DNA of 64,000 bases from Salticus scenicus (taxonomy: Eukaryota; Arthropoda; Arachnida; Araneae; Salticidae). This document shows positions 1 through 11,897 of this stretch, piece by piece. The DNA lies in the NCBI GenBank assembly GCA_963930645.1, contig OZ005657.1, positions 46,774,153 through 46,838,152 on the forward strand, in the 5' to 3' direction. The notes under the pieces were generated by a model. The model was not told the DNA's origin. It was given only the letters and a program-made list of their open reading frames with translations, and searched no databases. Position numbers and translations under genes: made by a program. The number at the start of each line of letters is the position of its first letter. Positions within the stretch are counted from its first letter, which is position 1.

Positions 1-934
1 AAGGGTTTAATAACAAATATTAAATATAACTTACAAATATAAAATATTGACCTTATAAGGTTCGATATAGGCAAAAAATGGGATTCTTTTGTTGCCCCTC
101 ACAAACTTCAAATTTATAAAAACAGCCTTTTTAAAATATTTAGTTTTATAAAAATGATCTTTTTATAAAAAATTTCCGTGTTTCCAGAATTATTTTTAAT
201 GATTGGGCACCTATAGCTTGATTCAATGAAACATTTTTAACTGATAAAATGGAAAGTGTTACATGAATTTTTTTTCCTACAAAAATAAATAAAAATTTCA
301 CATAAATGGGCCCCAAAAATTAAAACCTGGATTTACTCCTGCCACCTAATGTAGAATGCAGGCAGTGATAATTTTATTTTGTATTCCTTTATTAAATAAG
401 TTTTTAAATATGAATACAATATGTCAGTATCAGTATTAACAAAAATTTAAACAAGTCCTTCTGGCTCATTCGGAAGGGTAGGTTGATTTCTTTTGTCTTA
501 ACAAGTAGCTGCCATTTTTTAAACAAAATTGTGGCTACAAATTATTAATGGACTTGGTGGAAATATTGATGTGGGCTATGTTTATATGAACTTTTAAACA
601 AATGGCTTTTTTATGTGAATTTGAAATATTCAAGCAGCCGGCACTTGGAAGCAAGATGGCAAACCAAGTCGGCAAACAAATATATCAAATGCATTTATGA
701 GATAAGTCTACTCTACAAATTTAGTTAGAATTGATTCAGTATTTCAAAAGTTATCAAACTCACAGATTAATGCAGCCACTTGGATCAAAATGGTAGAGCA
801 AGTTACTCAGTGAACTAATCCAAGATATTTGTAAAATAAGTCTACTATCCAACTTTGGTTTGAATTAATTCAGTATTTCAAAAGTTATTGTAGTAACAAA
901 TTCTTCAAGTAATGACAGGAGACTTGGCATTGGA

Positions 935-1180
935 ATATTAAAACCCGAATAAACTACTACGTCAGTAACGCCAAAGAAAATATTGGAAATGCATACAGCT
1001 GTTTCGGTAGCCTACAGCGTACCGTCTTCAGTGCAAAAAGGATTCTGAATCAGGAGAAGTGCTCATACATATAGGAGAGGGGCCGGATTTAGTTCAACCA
1101 ATAGGATTACAAGTAAGGTGGGGAGATCTCCCCACCGGGGCACAGAGGCCCGGGGCAGACCGCCCCACCCTTGATATGCC
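935..1180 (-). mobile_element. Penelope-like element tail fragment
   Basis: This insertion interrupts the degenerate repeat block. Read on the minus strand it contains a stretch of the type TATATATGAGCACTTCT, then a hammerhead core, then CAGCTGTATGC and a TTTGGCGTT motif. The same order of motifs occurs on the plus strand at 34140-34245, directly downstream of a GIY-YIG Penelope-like relic, which is why this copy is assigned to that family. The piece at 1119-1170 is unusually G+C-rich (a GGTGGGGAGATCTCCCCACC palindrome and CCCGGGGC) compared with its surroundings. Boundaries are approximate. Confidence 0.6.
990..1035 (-). ncRNA. Hammerhead ribozyme motif, type I, minimal
   Basis: Read on the minus strand: stem I TGCA (1035-1032), conserved CTGAAGA (1031-1025), a hairpin closed by GGTA/TACC, GAAA (1005-1002), a very short self-complementary stem III CAGCTG (1001-996), the cleavage dinucleotide TA (995-994) and the closing stem I strand TGCA (993-990). 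Every element of the CUGANGA / GAAA / UH hammerhead core is present. Hammerheads with tiny stem III are known from Penelope-like elements and related retroelements. Activity is not demonstrated. Confidence 0.75.
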
Positions 1181-2390
1181 AGTGCAGTGAACTTCTCCAA
1201 GATATTTGTATGATAAGTTCACTGTCCAACTTTTGTTGAAATTGATTCAGTATTTCAAAAGTTATCATGATGATAATTTTCAAGTGGCCCCACTTAATTT
1301 AAGATATCCACCACTTTGTTAAAAGTGGCAGATAAAGTTCATTAATATACTTGATGGAGACCCTTATATGGTCTATCTGTACATCAAAATTGAGCAAATC
1401 CAGTCATAAATATGCTTTTTTCAATGTAGATTTGAAATTTTCAAGTGGCATTCACTTGAAAGCAAAATGGCAGAGCAACTTGTATAACAAACTTATCCAA
1501 GATATTTATTATAAGATAAGTTCGCTGTACAAATTTGGTTCAATTTTGCCTAATTTAAGATATCTGCCACTTTGTTAAAAATGATGGATAAAATTCATTA
1601 ATAAACTTGGTCAAGACCCTTATGTGGACCCCTTATCAAGACCCCTCTATGTATACATCAAAATTCAAGCTAATCTGGTCTTAAATACACTTTTTACAAT
1701 GTAGATTTGAAATTTTCAAATGGCCACCACTTGGAAACAAAATGGCAGAGCAACTTGGTTAATGAACTCATGCAAGATATTTATAAAATAATTTTTACTG
1801 TCCAAATTTGGGATCAAATAAGTTTGCTGTTCGATTTGGAGTATTATTTCAGAAGTTATCATGATGACAAAATTTTTCTCCTATATATATCGATAGACAG
1901 ATAAATAAACGAAGGGATTCCAATAGGTCAATTTCTAAAGAAATCAACCTAAAATAGATTTTTTGCATACTTATTTTACCCATATAAAAAATATGTAATT
2001 ATTTGTAAAGTGAAAATTGTACATGGAAGGGTTAAAATACCTTACTTTTGTTACTAGTTTTAATTTTATGCAAAATAACTTAGTAATAAAAAAATTAAAT
2101 TCAAAATTGTAATAATACTGAATAGAATGAAATAAGAGTTCATTTTACTTTTATTCCTCAATTTAAACCAAACCAAACATTAAGAATAAGAAGGTCATTT
2201 ATTTTTTAATTAATTACAATTACTTTATAATAAGTTTTTATTTAGCCTAAAACTGTTCTCTTTTGAAAGGAACTTAAAATTCAAACCCAGTAATGTTATT
2301 CTAGGTTTACTATAAAAAAAAATCCCCCCCCCCCCTCCAAAAAAAAAAAAAAAAAAAAAATCCAGGTTTTTTAAAACCTTGGCATAAAAG

Positions 2391-4062
2391 CTCATAAACT
2401 GATTGGAAGATGAAACATCGTTTGTTACTTCTTTTATACAGACTAGCAGATTGAAGATTAAGCTACCTTAATTACAAACCGGATGGCAAACTGCTTTTCT
2501 GGATCTGCCCAAAACGCGTGACCAACCATCGTGGTAATAAACTATGCTATAAATTCAATGCCATGTATGGGCAAAGTTGACAAATCAAATTTTAATTAAT
2601 TATTGTTGACATGTAAGTTTGAAAACACAAATATTAAGATGAAAAGATACAAGTTGTTTTATTAACATTTTCTGAAGTTTTTCTATTGTTCCAAGCATAG
2701 ACTTAGTATTCTGATAAACAATCATCACTAAAGGTAAAAGCTGACTTTATCATTGGAAAAGTTTTCACTGTGGACTTAACTGATTTTAACACAAAAGTTT
2801 ATGACAATCCATTATTTCATCAAGCACACACCGTGGTTTTCATGGGAGACAAAAATGAAAAAAAAACTTCATATTCAAAGAGTGAACGACCATATATGTA
2901 TAAGCAGACCCCATCTCCTCCCTCCATCAGTCTGAGCATGCTGCGATGTGTATTCACCTCACAATACATTAATATTATTTTCCAGACAACCTTGCCCTAT
3001 GGAAAAAATAATGAAAAGATGTTAGCATTAAAACATAAGTTTGATTCTTCTTATAAGTTTTCTGATACTTTTTATATGTTTCTGCATTAAAAAATCTAAA
3101 GCTTATACAATTATATATATATATATGTGTGTAATTTTTTGAAATGTTTATTTATTTTTTTAATATCGCTAATTATTTCTTTGTTTTCTTTATTAGTTAT
3201 TTCTGTTTATCATAAACCCATATGCTGCAGCAACTCTCTGGCAAAATATGTCAGGAATACCTTTGCACCAAAAATCAAATGTCCTCAAAAGTAGGCATTT
3301 AAAAGCTTTTCCTAAATTATGATTGGTATTTTATTTTTATTATATAATTTCTTCTGTTTACAGTATCTGTATTTTTTTTTCTTTACATAAATATTTAGTT
3401 TATAAATGCATTGAAGTTTTGCAGGGGAAAAATGGGCTTGTCACAAAATTCAAATTTATAAAATTTCCTTTGTGAATTTTTGCATTAAATTTATCCTAGG
3501 GAATCTATGAGAGCTCCATTCAGGAATTTTAGTGTGTGGTTTGGTTATTTGCATCAAATACCAACTGTGACAAATTCCTTCCTTTTCCCTCTATGGGGGA
3601 GGGGGGGAGGACAAAAACACTTTTCCAACCATAACTCTGTTCAAAATTATCGCAGGATGACAATTTTTTTGCTGTCTGTGTGTACCCAACACTTGTTATA
3701 ATATAAAAGGATTTTTGGAAATGTCCTCCTTGTTTTTTTAACTCACTCTTCTTTATGCTACAAGCAAGAACTTGGCAGCTATGTTAGATTTATATTCTGC
3801 ATTATATGTGCTGAATTCTTGATTACAGAAGTATATATGTAACCTTTATTTTTTCATATTCTCCCATATAAGATAATGATTCTTTACACATTATGCAAAT
3901 GGCAAATCACTTTCAATAACTTTGGCTTACAAAATTTAGAACATTTGTGGTGAGCCAATAAATGTGCAGTAGTGTATGTACTTTTTAGTGCTATAACCCC
4001 CAATTATCTCAGTCTGATACTTTGTATGATCATCAATTATATTTATTGACATTGAGTGTATA
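2391..4062. other. Gene-free stretch
   Basis: No supported gene. The longest open frame (2770-3090 +, 106 residues) opens with GTG, not ATG, shows no family resemblance and no splice context, and is treated as chance. A short (TA)n run lies near 3112-3127. Confidence 0.6.
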
Positions 4063-4064
4063 TA

Positions 4065-4278
4065 CAGTCGGCTGCAAAATTATTCGAGCACTAGCAAAAA
4101 TCCTTGCCAAAAAAAAGTACACTTAATACAGCTTTGTTAAATAAATCCTTGTCGAGTCATGTTCTTAATCAGTCTAAGAACATGATTCGACAAGGATTTA
4201 CTTAGCAAAACAGTCTTAAGTGTACTTTTTAAACATAGGAATTATTGGCTAGTGCTCGAATAATTTTGTAGCCGACTG
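4065..4278. mobile_element. Tc1/mariner-type MITE, 214 bp palindrome
   Basis: The ends are exact inverted copies for at least 18 bases: the element opens with CAGTCGGCTGCAAAATTATT and closes with its complement. It is flanked by TA on both sides (4063-4064 and 4279-4280), the target duplication of the Tc1/mariner superfamily. The inside is also largely self-complementary, so the whole unit folds back; two oppositely oriented copies of CATGTTCTTAGACTGATT-like sequence meet near 4160-4185. There is no coding capacity. Confidence 0.85.
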
Positions 4279-4834
4279 TAGATGTCTGCCAACTTGAGTG
4301 TAGAGAGTTCAGGCTCTTAAAAAAATTAGGAGAAAACTTTGTTGAATTTGATATTTTAATTACAGCATTTAAGTAATCCATGTAAAATATTTTTATGGTT
4401 TGAGCAACAAAGATTTAACACAACTTTCTACATTTAAATAACATATTCAATAATTATTAATTTAATCAACATTTTTTTTTTCCAGAATTCTTTTTATTTT
4501 AAAACATATGCCAAAAATATTAAATTTATTGATAAAAATATATACACATATCATATTTTCTTATTACATATATTCATTGTAATATATGTTGCATATTGAA
4601 AACTATTGAAACATAATCATTGCTCTAATCTTAGAGAATTTTAGTGTACATGCTGTACTTTATGACCTACTTTGTTCAGAAAAATGAAAGTTAGTATTAA
4701 ATTATTCAATGCTGTAATCAGGGTTATCAACCAGCCCACATATCCTCCCCTCCCCCCCCCCCCCAAAAAAAAAAAAAAACCCACCTGGGTTTGTTTTGGG
4801 GTTTACCCACTTAAAAAAACCTAAGAGTGGGTTT

Positions 4835-4880
<46 letters not shown>

Positions 4881-5258
4881 TAATAGAACTTTTCACTAAC
4901 AAAAAAAAAAAAAAATCATTTATTATTTTCTACTTGATATTATTTATATAACCCTACCTACATAACATAGAGTATCATATTAGTGACGTATATACCCCAT
5001 TGATATAATATAATTTTTTTTTCAATTTCAACTTAAGAAAAATCCCTTTCACTTCAACCAGTAATACAATAACCTTAAGAGAAGCTATCCCAATTCTATC
5101 TGCAATTCTTATTCTTTTAAATGTAACAGTTAAAATAAAAAAAATAAATAAAAGATGAGAATGAATAAACAAAATTACAAGTTATTTTTGTATTTGTAAA
5201 TCATGATGTTTAAAAAAAAAAAAAAAAAAAAAAAAAAGTAATAATTTGCCTAAAATTT
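4279..5258. other. Gene-free stretch rich in homopolymers
   Basis: Holds a C13/A15 run at about 4744-4780, a (TA)n plus T-run at 4837-4876, an A-run at 4904-4914 and a 27-base A-run at about 5211-5237. The small open frame at 4975-5172 (-) has no recognisable content. Confidence 0.6.
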
Positions 5259-5456
5259 TAAGGATTTAATAACAGATATTAAACGTAACTGACAAATATA
5301 TTGACCTTTCAAAGTTCGATACATGCAAAAAATGGTGTTATTTTGTCGCCTTTCACAGAATTCAAATTCATAAAAATGCCTTTTTAAAAGAATTAGTTTT
5401 ATAAAAATGATCTTTTTATAAAATTTTTCCCTGTTTCCAGAATTATTTTTAATTAT

Positions 5457-6325
5457 TAGCTATACTTACAAGGAAGGTCTCCTTAAAGCGCATACTCAGA
5501 ATATTGTGAAAAAATTTACAGAGATACAACTTACATAGGTAATACAAGATCAGTCATATTTATCGGCAGAATCCCAGTTAAAAGTCTACAAAAAAATAAA
5601 ATATCTTTGAATATTTGGTGCAAAAAAAAAAAAAAAGTGCATGTGATTTGGTGAGCAACATCTTTTCCCTCCAAATGCAAATAATTTTAATGCATTTAAG
5701 AACTTCTTGCAAAATAAATCTTTCTGAATTTGTTTTATAGAAAATATAGCTTGAAAACAGTGGCGGATCTAAGGAGGGAGGATAGGGGACTGAAGTCCCC
5801 CCAAAAGCACTGACATCCACAATTGAATATTACTATTGTAATTTTTTCATTGATCTGGAATAACGTGTTGAAAAATCTTAGCCCCCCCCCCCCCAAAGAA
5901 AAAAAAAAGGTTAAGTTCTGGATCCGCCACTGCTTGAAAATAATCGTTGTAAGAGTTGCCTGTTTCTCATACGAGCTTGTATAGTATATACATGTGGCCT
6001 TTGATTAAAAGTATTTCATTTTAGCTTTGAAAAAGAAAAATTATCTTGCAAGTTATACATATCTTTTGATTTTTAATTGGTAATTTAAAAAAAAAACTTC
6101 TGTATTTTACAAGTTGCAAATATTCATTTTTACTTTAATTTAGTGTTTAAAATAAATTTTACAATTTGAAAAATTAAATAATTTTAATTTTGTATTAAAG
6201 ATATCTTTGGAAATTAACACGTATGTTGTTTTTAGATGTTGTCTAAAAACAATACATGGAAAGAAAATATGGCACTCACAAATGTTACAGAAGAAGAAAT
6301 TAAATTAAAACACCGGATTGTTGAA

Positions 6326-6356
<31 letters not shown>

Positions 6357-7674
6357 GAAATATAAGTGTGTAAGTTATGAAAATTTTGAAAGCATTTCTG
6401 ATGATGCATGTCCTTCGTCTAATGAAATATCGCAAAGTTCCAATAAAAATGAATTTACTATTTAATTGACTCTTAAAGATGTGAAACGTCAAAATAAAAT
6501 AATATCACTGAACTATAAGAAGAGGGCTGTAAATTGCTGGCATAATGTGAAATCTGGAAATTCATGTTGCAGTTTAAAAAGTGTCTAAACAAAGTTTAAA
6601 AATGTAAAGAAAAAAAAAAAAAAAGTGAATTGTATTATTGGAAGAAACAAATAGCTAATTGTTGAGAAAAAAATGAAAGAAATAAAAAGTATTTTTATTG
6701 GAGGGGGGGGGGTAGAACTACATTTTCTAATGAAACCTCTTTCAATAACAAAGCATATGCTCATACAAATAAATTTGTTTTTGTGCATTTTTGCAAAACA
6801 AAAGGCCTTTTTAACTCCCCTTTCTAATCTATGATTATTATTTAAACTCATAAAGAGTTTAAAAATTTTAATTCTTTATAATTTTCAATTAAAATTTGGT
6901 TTGAAGTTTGAATAAATTAATAAAAGATACACAGTTCAAAAATTGCTGTTATATAAATATATTATTAATTTTTTTTATGTTAAACCTTATTTTCGTTAAC
7001 TTGGTACGTAGAGTAAATTTGGTATATTTAATTCGGTATATTTTATCTAACCAGTTTAACAAAAGTAAATTATAACAAAGGAGGTGTAAATTTTTCATTA
7101 TTAATGTGTAATTTATATTGAAATATGAGAGTTAAATTTAAGTTTGAAGTAATTTTTATCAATTTAAATTTTGATCTAAATTACTGGTTGTGAAATCGTT
7201 TTTTTTTTTTTTTTTTTAACAAAAAATAGCGCACTGATAAGTGATTGTCGTCTACTGTTGTTTAATTTCCAAACAGTTATGCACATTTTTATTTGTTTGG
7301 TTTGTGTGTGTGTGTGCAATATAAATAAATGTGTATACTGTTTTACTTTAAGCCATAATATTTAAAGCTCAAGGAAAACATAAGCTTAGTTTAAATATTT
7401 CACGTTAAACTGAAGGTTGTATAAAGCTTAGTATGAAGAGTATGGAAAACGTATTTCTGTAATGAGTATTTATCAGAAAACTGTTTTGCACAGTTTTCAT
7501 TGTGTCGCCAAGGGGCAATAAATAGCCAAGAATCTGACTTTTTCAATATTTTTTTACGGACAATATATAATGATTCCGCCAGAATTTTTTTCATAACAGT
7601 ACATAACCTCATAAGGAGAATATTTTGTAATTTTTTCAAAAAATTTTGCATATGCGCCTGTAGAAACCTTCATT
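5457..7674. mobile_element. Unclassified TIR insertion, about 2.2 kb
   Basis: It sits exactly where copy B of the segmental duplication departs from and rejoins copy A. Near the left end (5473-5495) is GAAGGTCTCCTTAAAGCGCA; near the right end (7648-7671), on the opposite strand, is GAAGGTTTCTACAGGCGCAT, an imperfect inverted match. On the + strand around 6239-6600 there are lysine-rich open fragments with a poly-A (poly-Lys) interruption at 6332-6356, possibly the decayed head of a transposase, but no family can be named. A hAT MITE (5758-5932) is nested inside. Exact ends and target duplication are not resolved. Confidence 0.5.
5758..5932. mobile_element. hAT-type MITE, 175 bp
   Basis: Terminal inverted repeats CAGTGGCGGATC / GATCCGCCACTG, and a perfect 8-bp target duplication CTTGAAAA at 5750-5757 and 5933-5940. 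An 8-bp duplication with CAG ends is characteristic of the hAT superfamily. The interior has long C and A runs and no coding content. A second copy of the same family lies at 58100-58287. Confidence 0.88.
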
Positions 7675-8395
7675 GTTAGTTCAATGAAACACTATTAATT
7701 TGATAATAAACATTTATATAGAATGACTGATAAAATGGAAGGTGTTATATGATAATGATCCTCTCCCCCATCCATATAAAAATAAATAAAATTTTCACAA
7801 AAATGGACCCCAAAAATTAAAACCTAGATCAATCCCTGACGTGTAAATGTAGAATGCAGGCAGGGATAATTTGGTTTTGTATTCCTTTCTTAAAAAGGAA
7901 AATAATACAGTTTTCAAATATGAATACAATATGTCAGTATCAATATCATAATAAAAATTTAAAAGTAAATTTTTCACATACTTTTTTTACTTTAGCAAAA
8001 GTATATAACAAAATATATAATTATTTGTAATATGAAAATGGTACATGGAAGGGATAAAATGTTATGCTTTTGTTACTAGTTTTAATTTTGCACAAAATAT
8101 CTTAGTAAAAAATTAAATTAAAATTTTAATGAAATACTGAATAGAATGAAATAAGAGTTCATTTTACTTTTATTCCTCAGTTAAGACCAAAATAAACATT
8201 AAGAATGTGAAGTTCATTTAATTTTTAATTAATTACTTTTATTTTATATGTTTTCTTTTCTTTTAAAACTGTTCACTTTTGAAATAAAGCTTAAAATTCA
8301 AGCCTAATAGTGTTATTCTATGTTTAATAATAATAATAATAATCAAATAAACCTTGGGCCATTTTAAAGAAAACCTGGGTTGTTTGAAACCATGG

Positions 8396-9360
8396 CTGTA
8401 ATTGATTTCATTAAATGTTATTTCTAGTTATTTTGGTAATATTATTTCTATGTTTGCTGTTCTCATGTATCATATAAATATTAGTGAGCAAATATTTATA
8501 TAATAAAAACAATATTAAAATTTTTGTTATTACTGTATAGATTTCCTGAAATTTTTTGATTGCATATGGTATCAGCAGTATTTGAAGTACAATTTTAAAT
8601 GGAAAATCACAGTATCACATCTCGAAAGGTATCGGAAAATTTCTTCTGTATGTACATTATCATTTTAAAATATTTCAGAATTTTGTTGCATTTTACTATT
8701 TATTATGCTTGTCAATATACACAAGCATATTGCTTTGCATATTATGGTTTTGTCTGTAGTGATTGTTTTATCAATATGTAAGTTATTAATATTTAAAATA
8801 TTTTACATACAATAAATCTTTGATTTTGCTACTGACTAGGCATTTGGCGTAGAGTCATATGCTATTCATTTTACTAAGAATACACTTGCCAGTCTTCTCC
8901 TACAAGTATTTAGACTCTGATTGTTACTTTGAAATAATTTTAATTTATAATAAAAATTGTTCCTGATCTAATGCCCTAGTGTGGAAAAAAAAACATTTCT
9001 GGGGCAGCAAACCAAACCTTTAAAATGTAATTTCTTTATGTACCGTATATATTTCATTAAATTTCATAAATTTAACACTTGGAAATATTGATTTTATACT
9101 ATTCTTTTTTTTTTTTTTCCCCTACCAATTTAAGAAAAACTTGCCAGCATATTTCTTTCTTTCATTTATTATTATTATTTTTTAAGCAGCCAATTTTAGT
9201 TTTATGATAGTTATATTTTTTAATCTTCTTTTTTACTTTTAAGTTCTTATAAATAGTTTTTGTGAATTTGAGCTAGGGTCCTTTAAGTACCTCTATGAAA
9301 GGCCTCTCTCTGGAGCCTAGGTCCTACTATGTAGACAATTAGCCTTAATTCATTTTTGTA
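8396..9360. other. Gene-free stretch
   Basis: A+T-rich sequence with no supported gene. The open frame 8599-8781 (+, 60 residues) is unremarkable and treated as chance. Confidence 0.55.
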
Positions 9361-9362
9361 TA

Positions 9363-10226
9363 CAGTGAAAAACGTTTATCACGAAACTAAGGATACCGAA
9401 ATATTTTTTTTGTGTAAAAAGATTCATAGAAAAAGTACAAAATTCGCCAATGTTTTCTATGTCGTCAATTTTTATTTCCATTTCCTGTAAAACTACTACT
9501 AACTTGCATCCATTAGGATAAAAATCAAGTTTAAATATTATTGTTTTTTGGGAAAAAATTCAGGTATCTTTTACTGAAGTGACTTTTTCAGCACCATATT
9601 GTTCAAAAATTGATTGAGATCATCCATTGTTTTATTCATCTCGCAATTCGAATGCGTATCTAAATAACTGCGGATACTCATTACTTTTTTCATTTCTGAA
9701 GCAGAGGGGACCGGAACTGCATCGTTGATTCAGTTGTCAGATTTGTCATCAAAATTTACATAAGCGGAATTATTTTAATTATGAACAATGTCAAAATTCT
9801 CATTATCAGTGCTGTACACACATGATCATTGACGGCAACATATCGTAGCATAGTTACCAACATTATAATTTATTCCGAAGCATTTTTATCTCTGCCTTTA
9901 ATCTGCACCACTTTATTTATAGACTATTTTCCTTCAATATATAACTATGATAAAATAAGGAAGTATTACTCTTAAGAAAAATTTGGCATGGAAATAAAGA
10001 CGGAGTTAAAAATGCTCTGGAATAAATTAAAATGTTGGCATCTCTGTTGTAGCAACCATGTCACTGAAGATTGAAAGCGAGATTTTTTCATGTTAAACGA
10101 TTTTTGTTTCGTGTTAAAAGAAATAAAAATGTATTAAATAGCATAGTACACTGTCCGGACCGTTATATCATTTTGCGTTAACCGATTTTTCATGTTAAGC
10201 ATTTTCGTGTTAAATGTATTTCACTG
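9363..10226. mobile_element. Tigger-like (pogo) element, 864 bp
   Basis: Inverted ends: left CAGTGAAAAACGTTTATCAC, right (complement) CAGTGAAATACATTTAACAC, each flanked by TA (9361-9362 and 10227-10228). This is the pogo/Tigger pattern of ends and target site. The interior retains a fragment of a transposase C-terminus on the minus strand (see 9571-9768), so it is an internally deleted, decayed copy. Confidence 0.75.
9571..9768 (-). pseudogene. Tigger-like transposase C-terminal relic
   Basis: The minus-strand frame reads about 65 residues with one internal stop, including SYLDTHSNCEMNKTMDDLNQ and ending LKKSLQ before a TAA at 9571-9573. The acidic-then-helical tail resembles the C-terminal part of pogo/Tigger (CENP-B-like) transposases, and the location inside an element with Tigger-type ends supports this. 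The catalytic DDE core is missing. It is dead. Confidence 0.5.
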
Positions 10227-10228
10227 TA

Positions 10229-11863
10229 TAATATCTGGACTGAAAACTTTTTTCAAATAATTATTTCATTTGTTATTGCACTAATATTTTGACTTTTTTT
10301 TTTTTTTGCGATGATGAATATTTGAGGTTATGCTCTGTGTATCTTATCTATCTTATGTTGCTGCCAACAGTGTCACAGAAAATTTTTCAGATGGAATCAA
10401 ATTTAAAATTCCTAAACTTTGTGAAACTCAGTTAAATGTATATGATTGTTTCTGTGACCTGTTAGTGGTTGAAACGATTAAGCATGTATGCACATAAGCA
10501 TCTAGTACAACTAATTTTTATGTATGATACGTGGACTAAAAAATTTTATATCTTATTCCAAATCAACCTAAACAAAGGGCCAACTTAAGTTAAGTTGGCC
10601 CAAACTCTACCCGCAGAAAAAGATTAAAACCAGCCCATGGATTAAATAGTTTGTCTTGATATTGGTTTATGCTATAAATTTTATTTAACCATTTACATAA
10701 TTGTCATAATTTCAGTTGTGTAGTTTTAAAGCTCTAAACAAAACTTTATTTGTTTATTTATTTTTTAAACCAATTACAATTTTCTAGGAGGAGACAGTTG
10801 CCCTTTCTTGCCCTTATGTGCAATGCCTATGGTTGTTACTGTTCTAGTTAATGCATATCTAATACAGCATGTGTTATAATGACCCTGCATCATTAAACCC
10901 TGTTCAACCAATTAACAAACTGCAAATTTCTCATTAAAAATGTTTTATTCTCATTTTGTAGAACTTTTTTTTTTCCTTTTTTTAAACACCTCTATTTTTA
11001 AAGAAAAAAAATTAAGAAAAGGAAAAAAAAAAAGATACTTGATGGATTCTCTTAGAACATGAGGGCTGTAAAGAACATGTTATACTTCATATGTTTCAGC
11101 AAAGGTTTGCAAGGTTTTCTAACCAATGCAATGTAATTTTTAGAAAACTTGACTATTACAGTTGGAACAATGTACTACAATTAGAATATAAAACATTAAA
11201 TATATGATTAAATGTGAGCATTTTTACAAAATAACATTCACTATACATGGCCAAGCACAGTGGTGTACCCAAGAGGGGGGTGGGGTGAAATTTGAGGTAA
11301 AGGTGTTTGTTACAAGTTTTACAAAAAATAAAATAAAATAAAAATAAGTAATGAATAACATTATATGATTACTTTTACTAATTTAAGCAAACTCTTGCAA
11401 ATTTTGAGAGGCTTTGATACTATGTTAACATTTAGTACGGGGAGGGCAAAAACACTTTGTCCATGATAGTGTAGTGATTATTCCAAAAAATCCTAATTTT
11501 AATAATAAATTATATTATTAAATATTCAAATTTGTATTAAGTCATTTGTGTGGCATAATAAGGTACAAAGGAATACCCAGCCCCATTTTTCCTATTCATA
11601 GAGTATTAACTACAAATTCTTAAGCCTTTTTTTAACACTTTCCAACAAAGTAGAAGATTTCGGTTTGTTGGTCTATCCATACTCCAATTTCTGTAAATAT
11701 TCATAGAATTTCTTTAAACTGATTTATTTTATTCAAATTCATTATGATTCTTAAGGAAAATGGAATAAATACTAATACCACCTCCAATTTTTGTACAAGG
11801 ACATTGGAAAGAATTTTAAATCATTACATTCTATTAAAGGTGTCTCTATAAACCAGATTTTAA

Positions 11864-11897
<34 letters not shown>

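Larger units (their letters stand above)
600..1905 (+). repeat. Degenerate tandem repeat block
   Basis: Recurring phrases such as CAAGATATTT, AAAATGGCAGAGCAACTT, TTGAAATTTTCAAGTGG and ATTTCAAAAGTTATC return at least four times (near 630-740, 780-890, 1195-1290, 1435-1550 and 1710-1870), giving an irregular period of roughly 300 bp. Short open frames at 1351-1578 and 1707-1904 come from the same unit and are not believable genes. It may be the repetitive non-coding part of a transposon; the parent family is not recognised. Confidence 0.6.
1..2390. repeat. Segmental duplication, copy A
   Basis: Three blocks of this stretch reappear in the same order and orientation downstream: 1-201 matches 5259-5456, about 205-455 matches 7677-7965, and about 1965-2390 matches 7980-8395. 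The match is clear by eye but diverged by substitutions and small indels. Copy A alone carries the block 456-1960 (degenerate repeats plus a Penelope-type tail). No gene is visible. A C-run followed by a long A-run sits near 2325-2361. Confidence 0.75.
5259..8395. repeat. Segmental duplication, copy B
   Basis: The three blocks of 1-2390 recur here in the same order, but the first two are separated by an insertion (5457-7674) absent from copy A, while copy A has its own insertion at a different point. The parts match closely enough to align by eye: both contain GAATACAATATGTCAGTATC and GAATGAAATAAGAGTTCATT. This is an old duplication of the non-coding region. Confidence 0.75.

Noticed and set aside
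2770..3090. 106-codon open frame on the + strand
   Set aside because: Starts with GTG, no recognisable domain, no splice signals linking it to anything; expected by chance in this much A+T-rich DNA.
10577..10601. 25-bp palindrome as a terminator or regulatory site
   Set aside because: No gene nearby, no second copy, and it is isolated in gene-free sequence; noted only as a structure.
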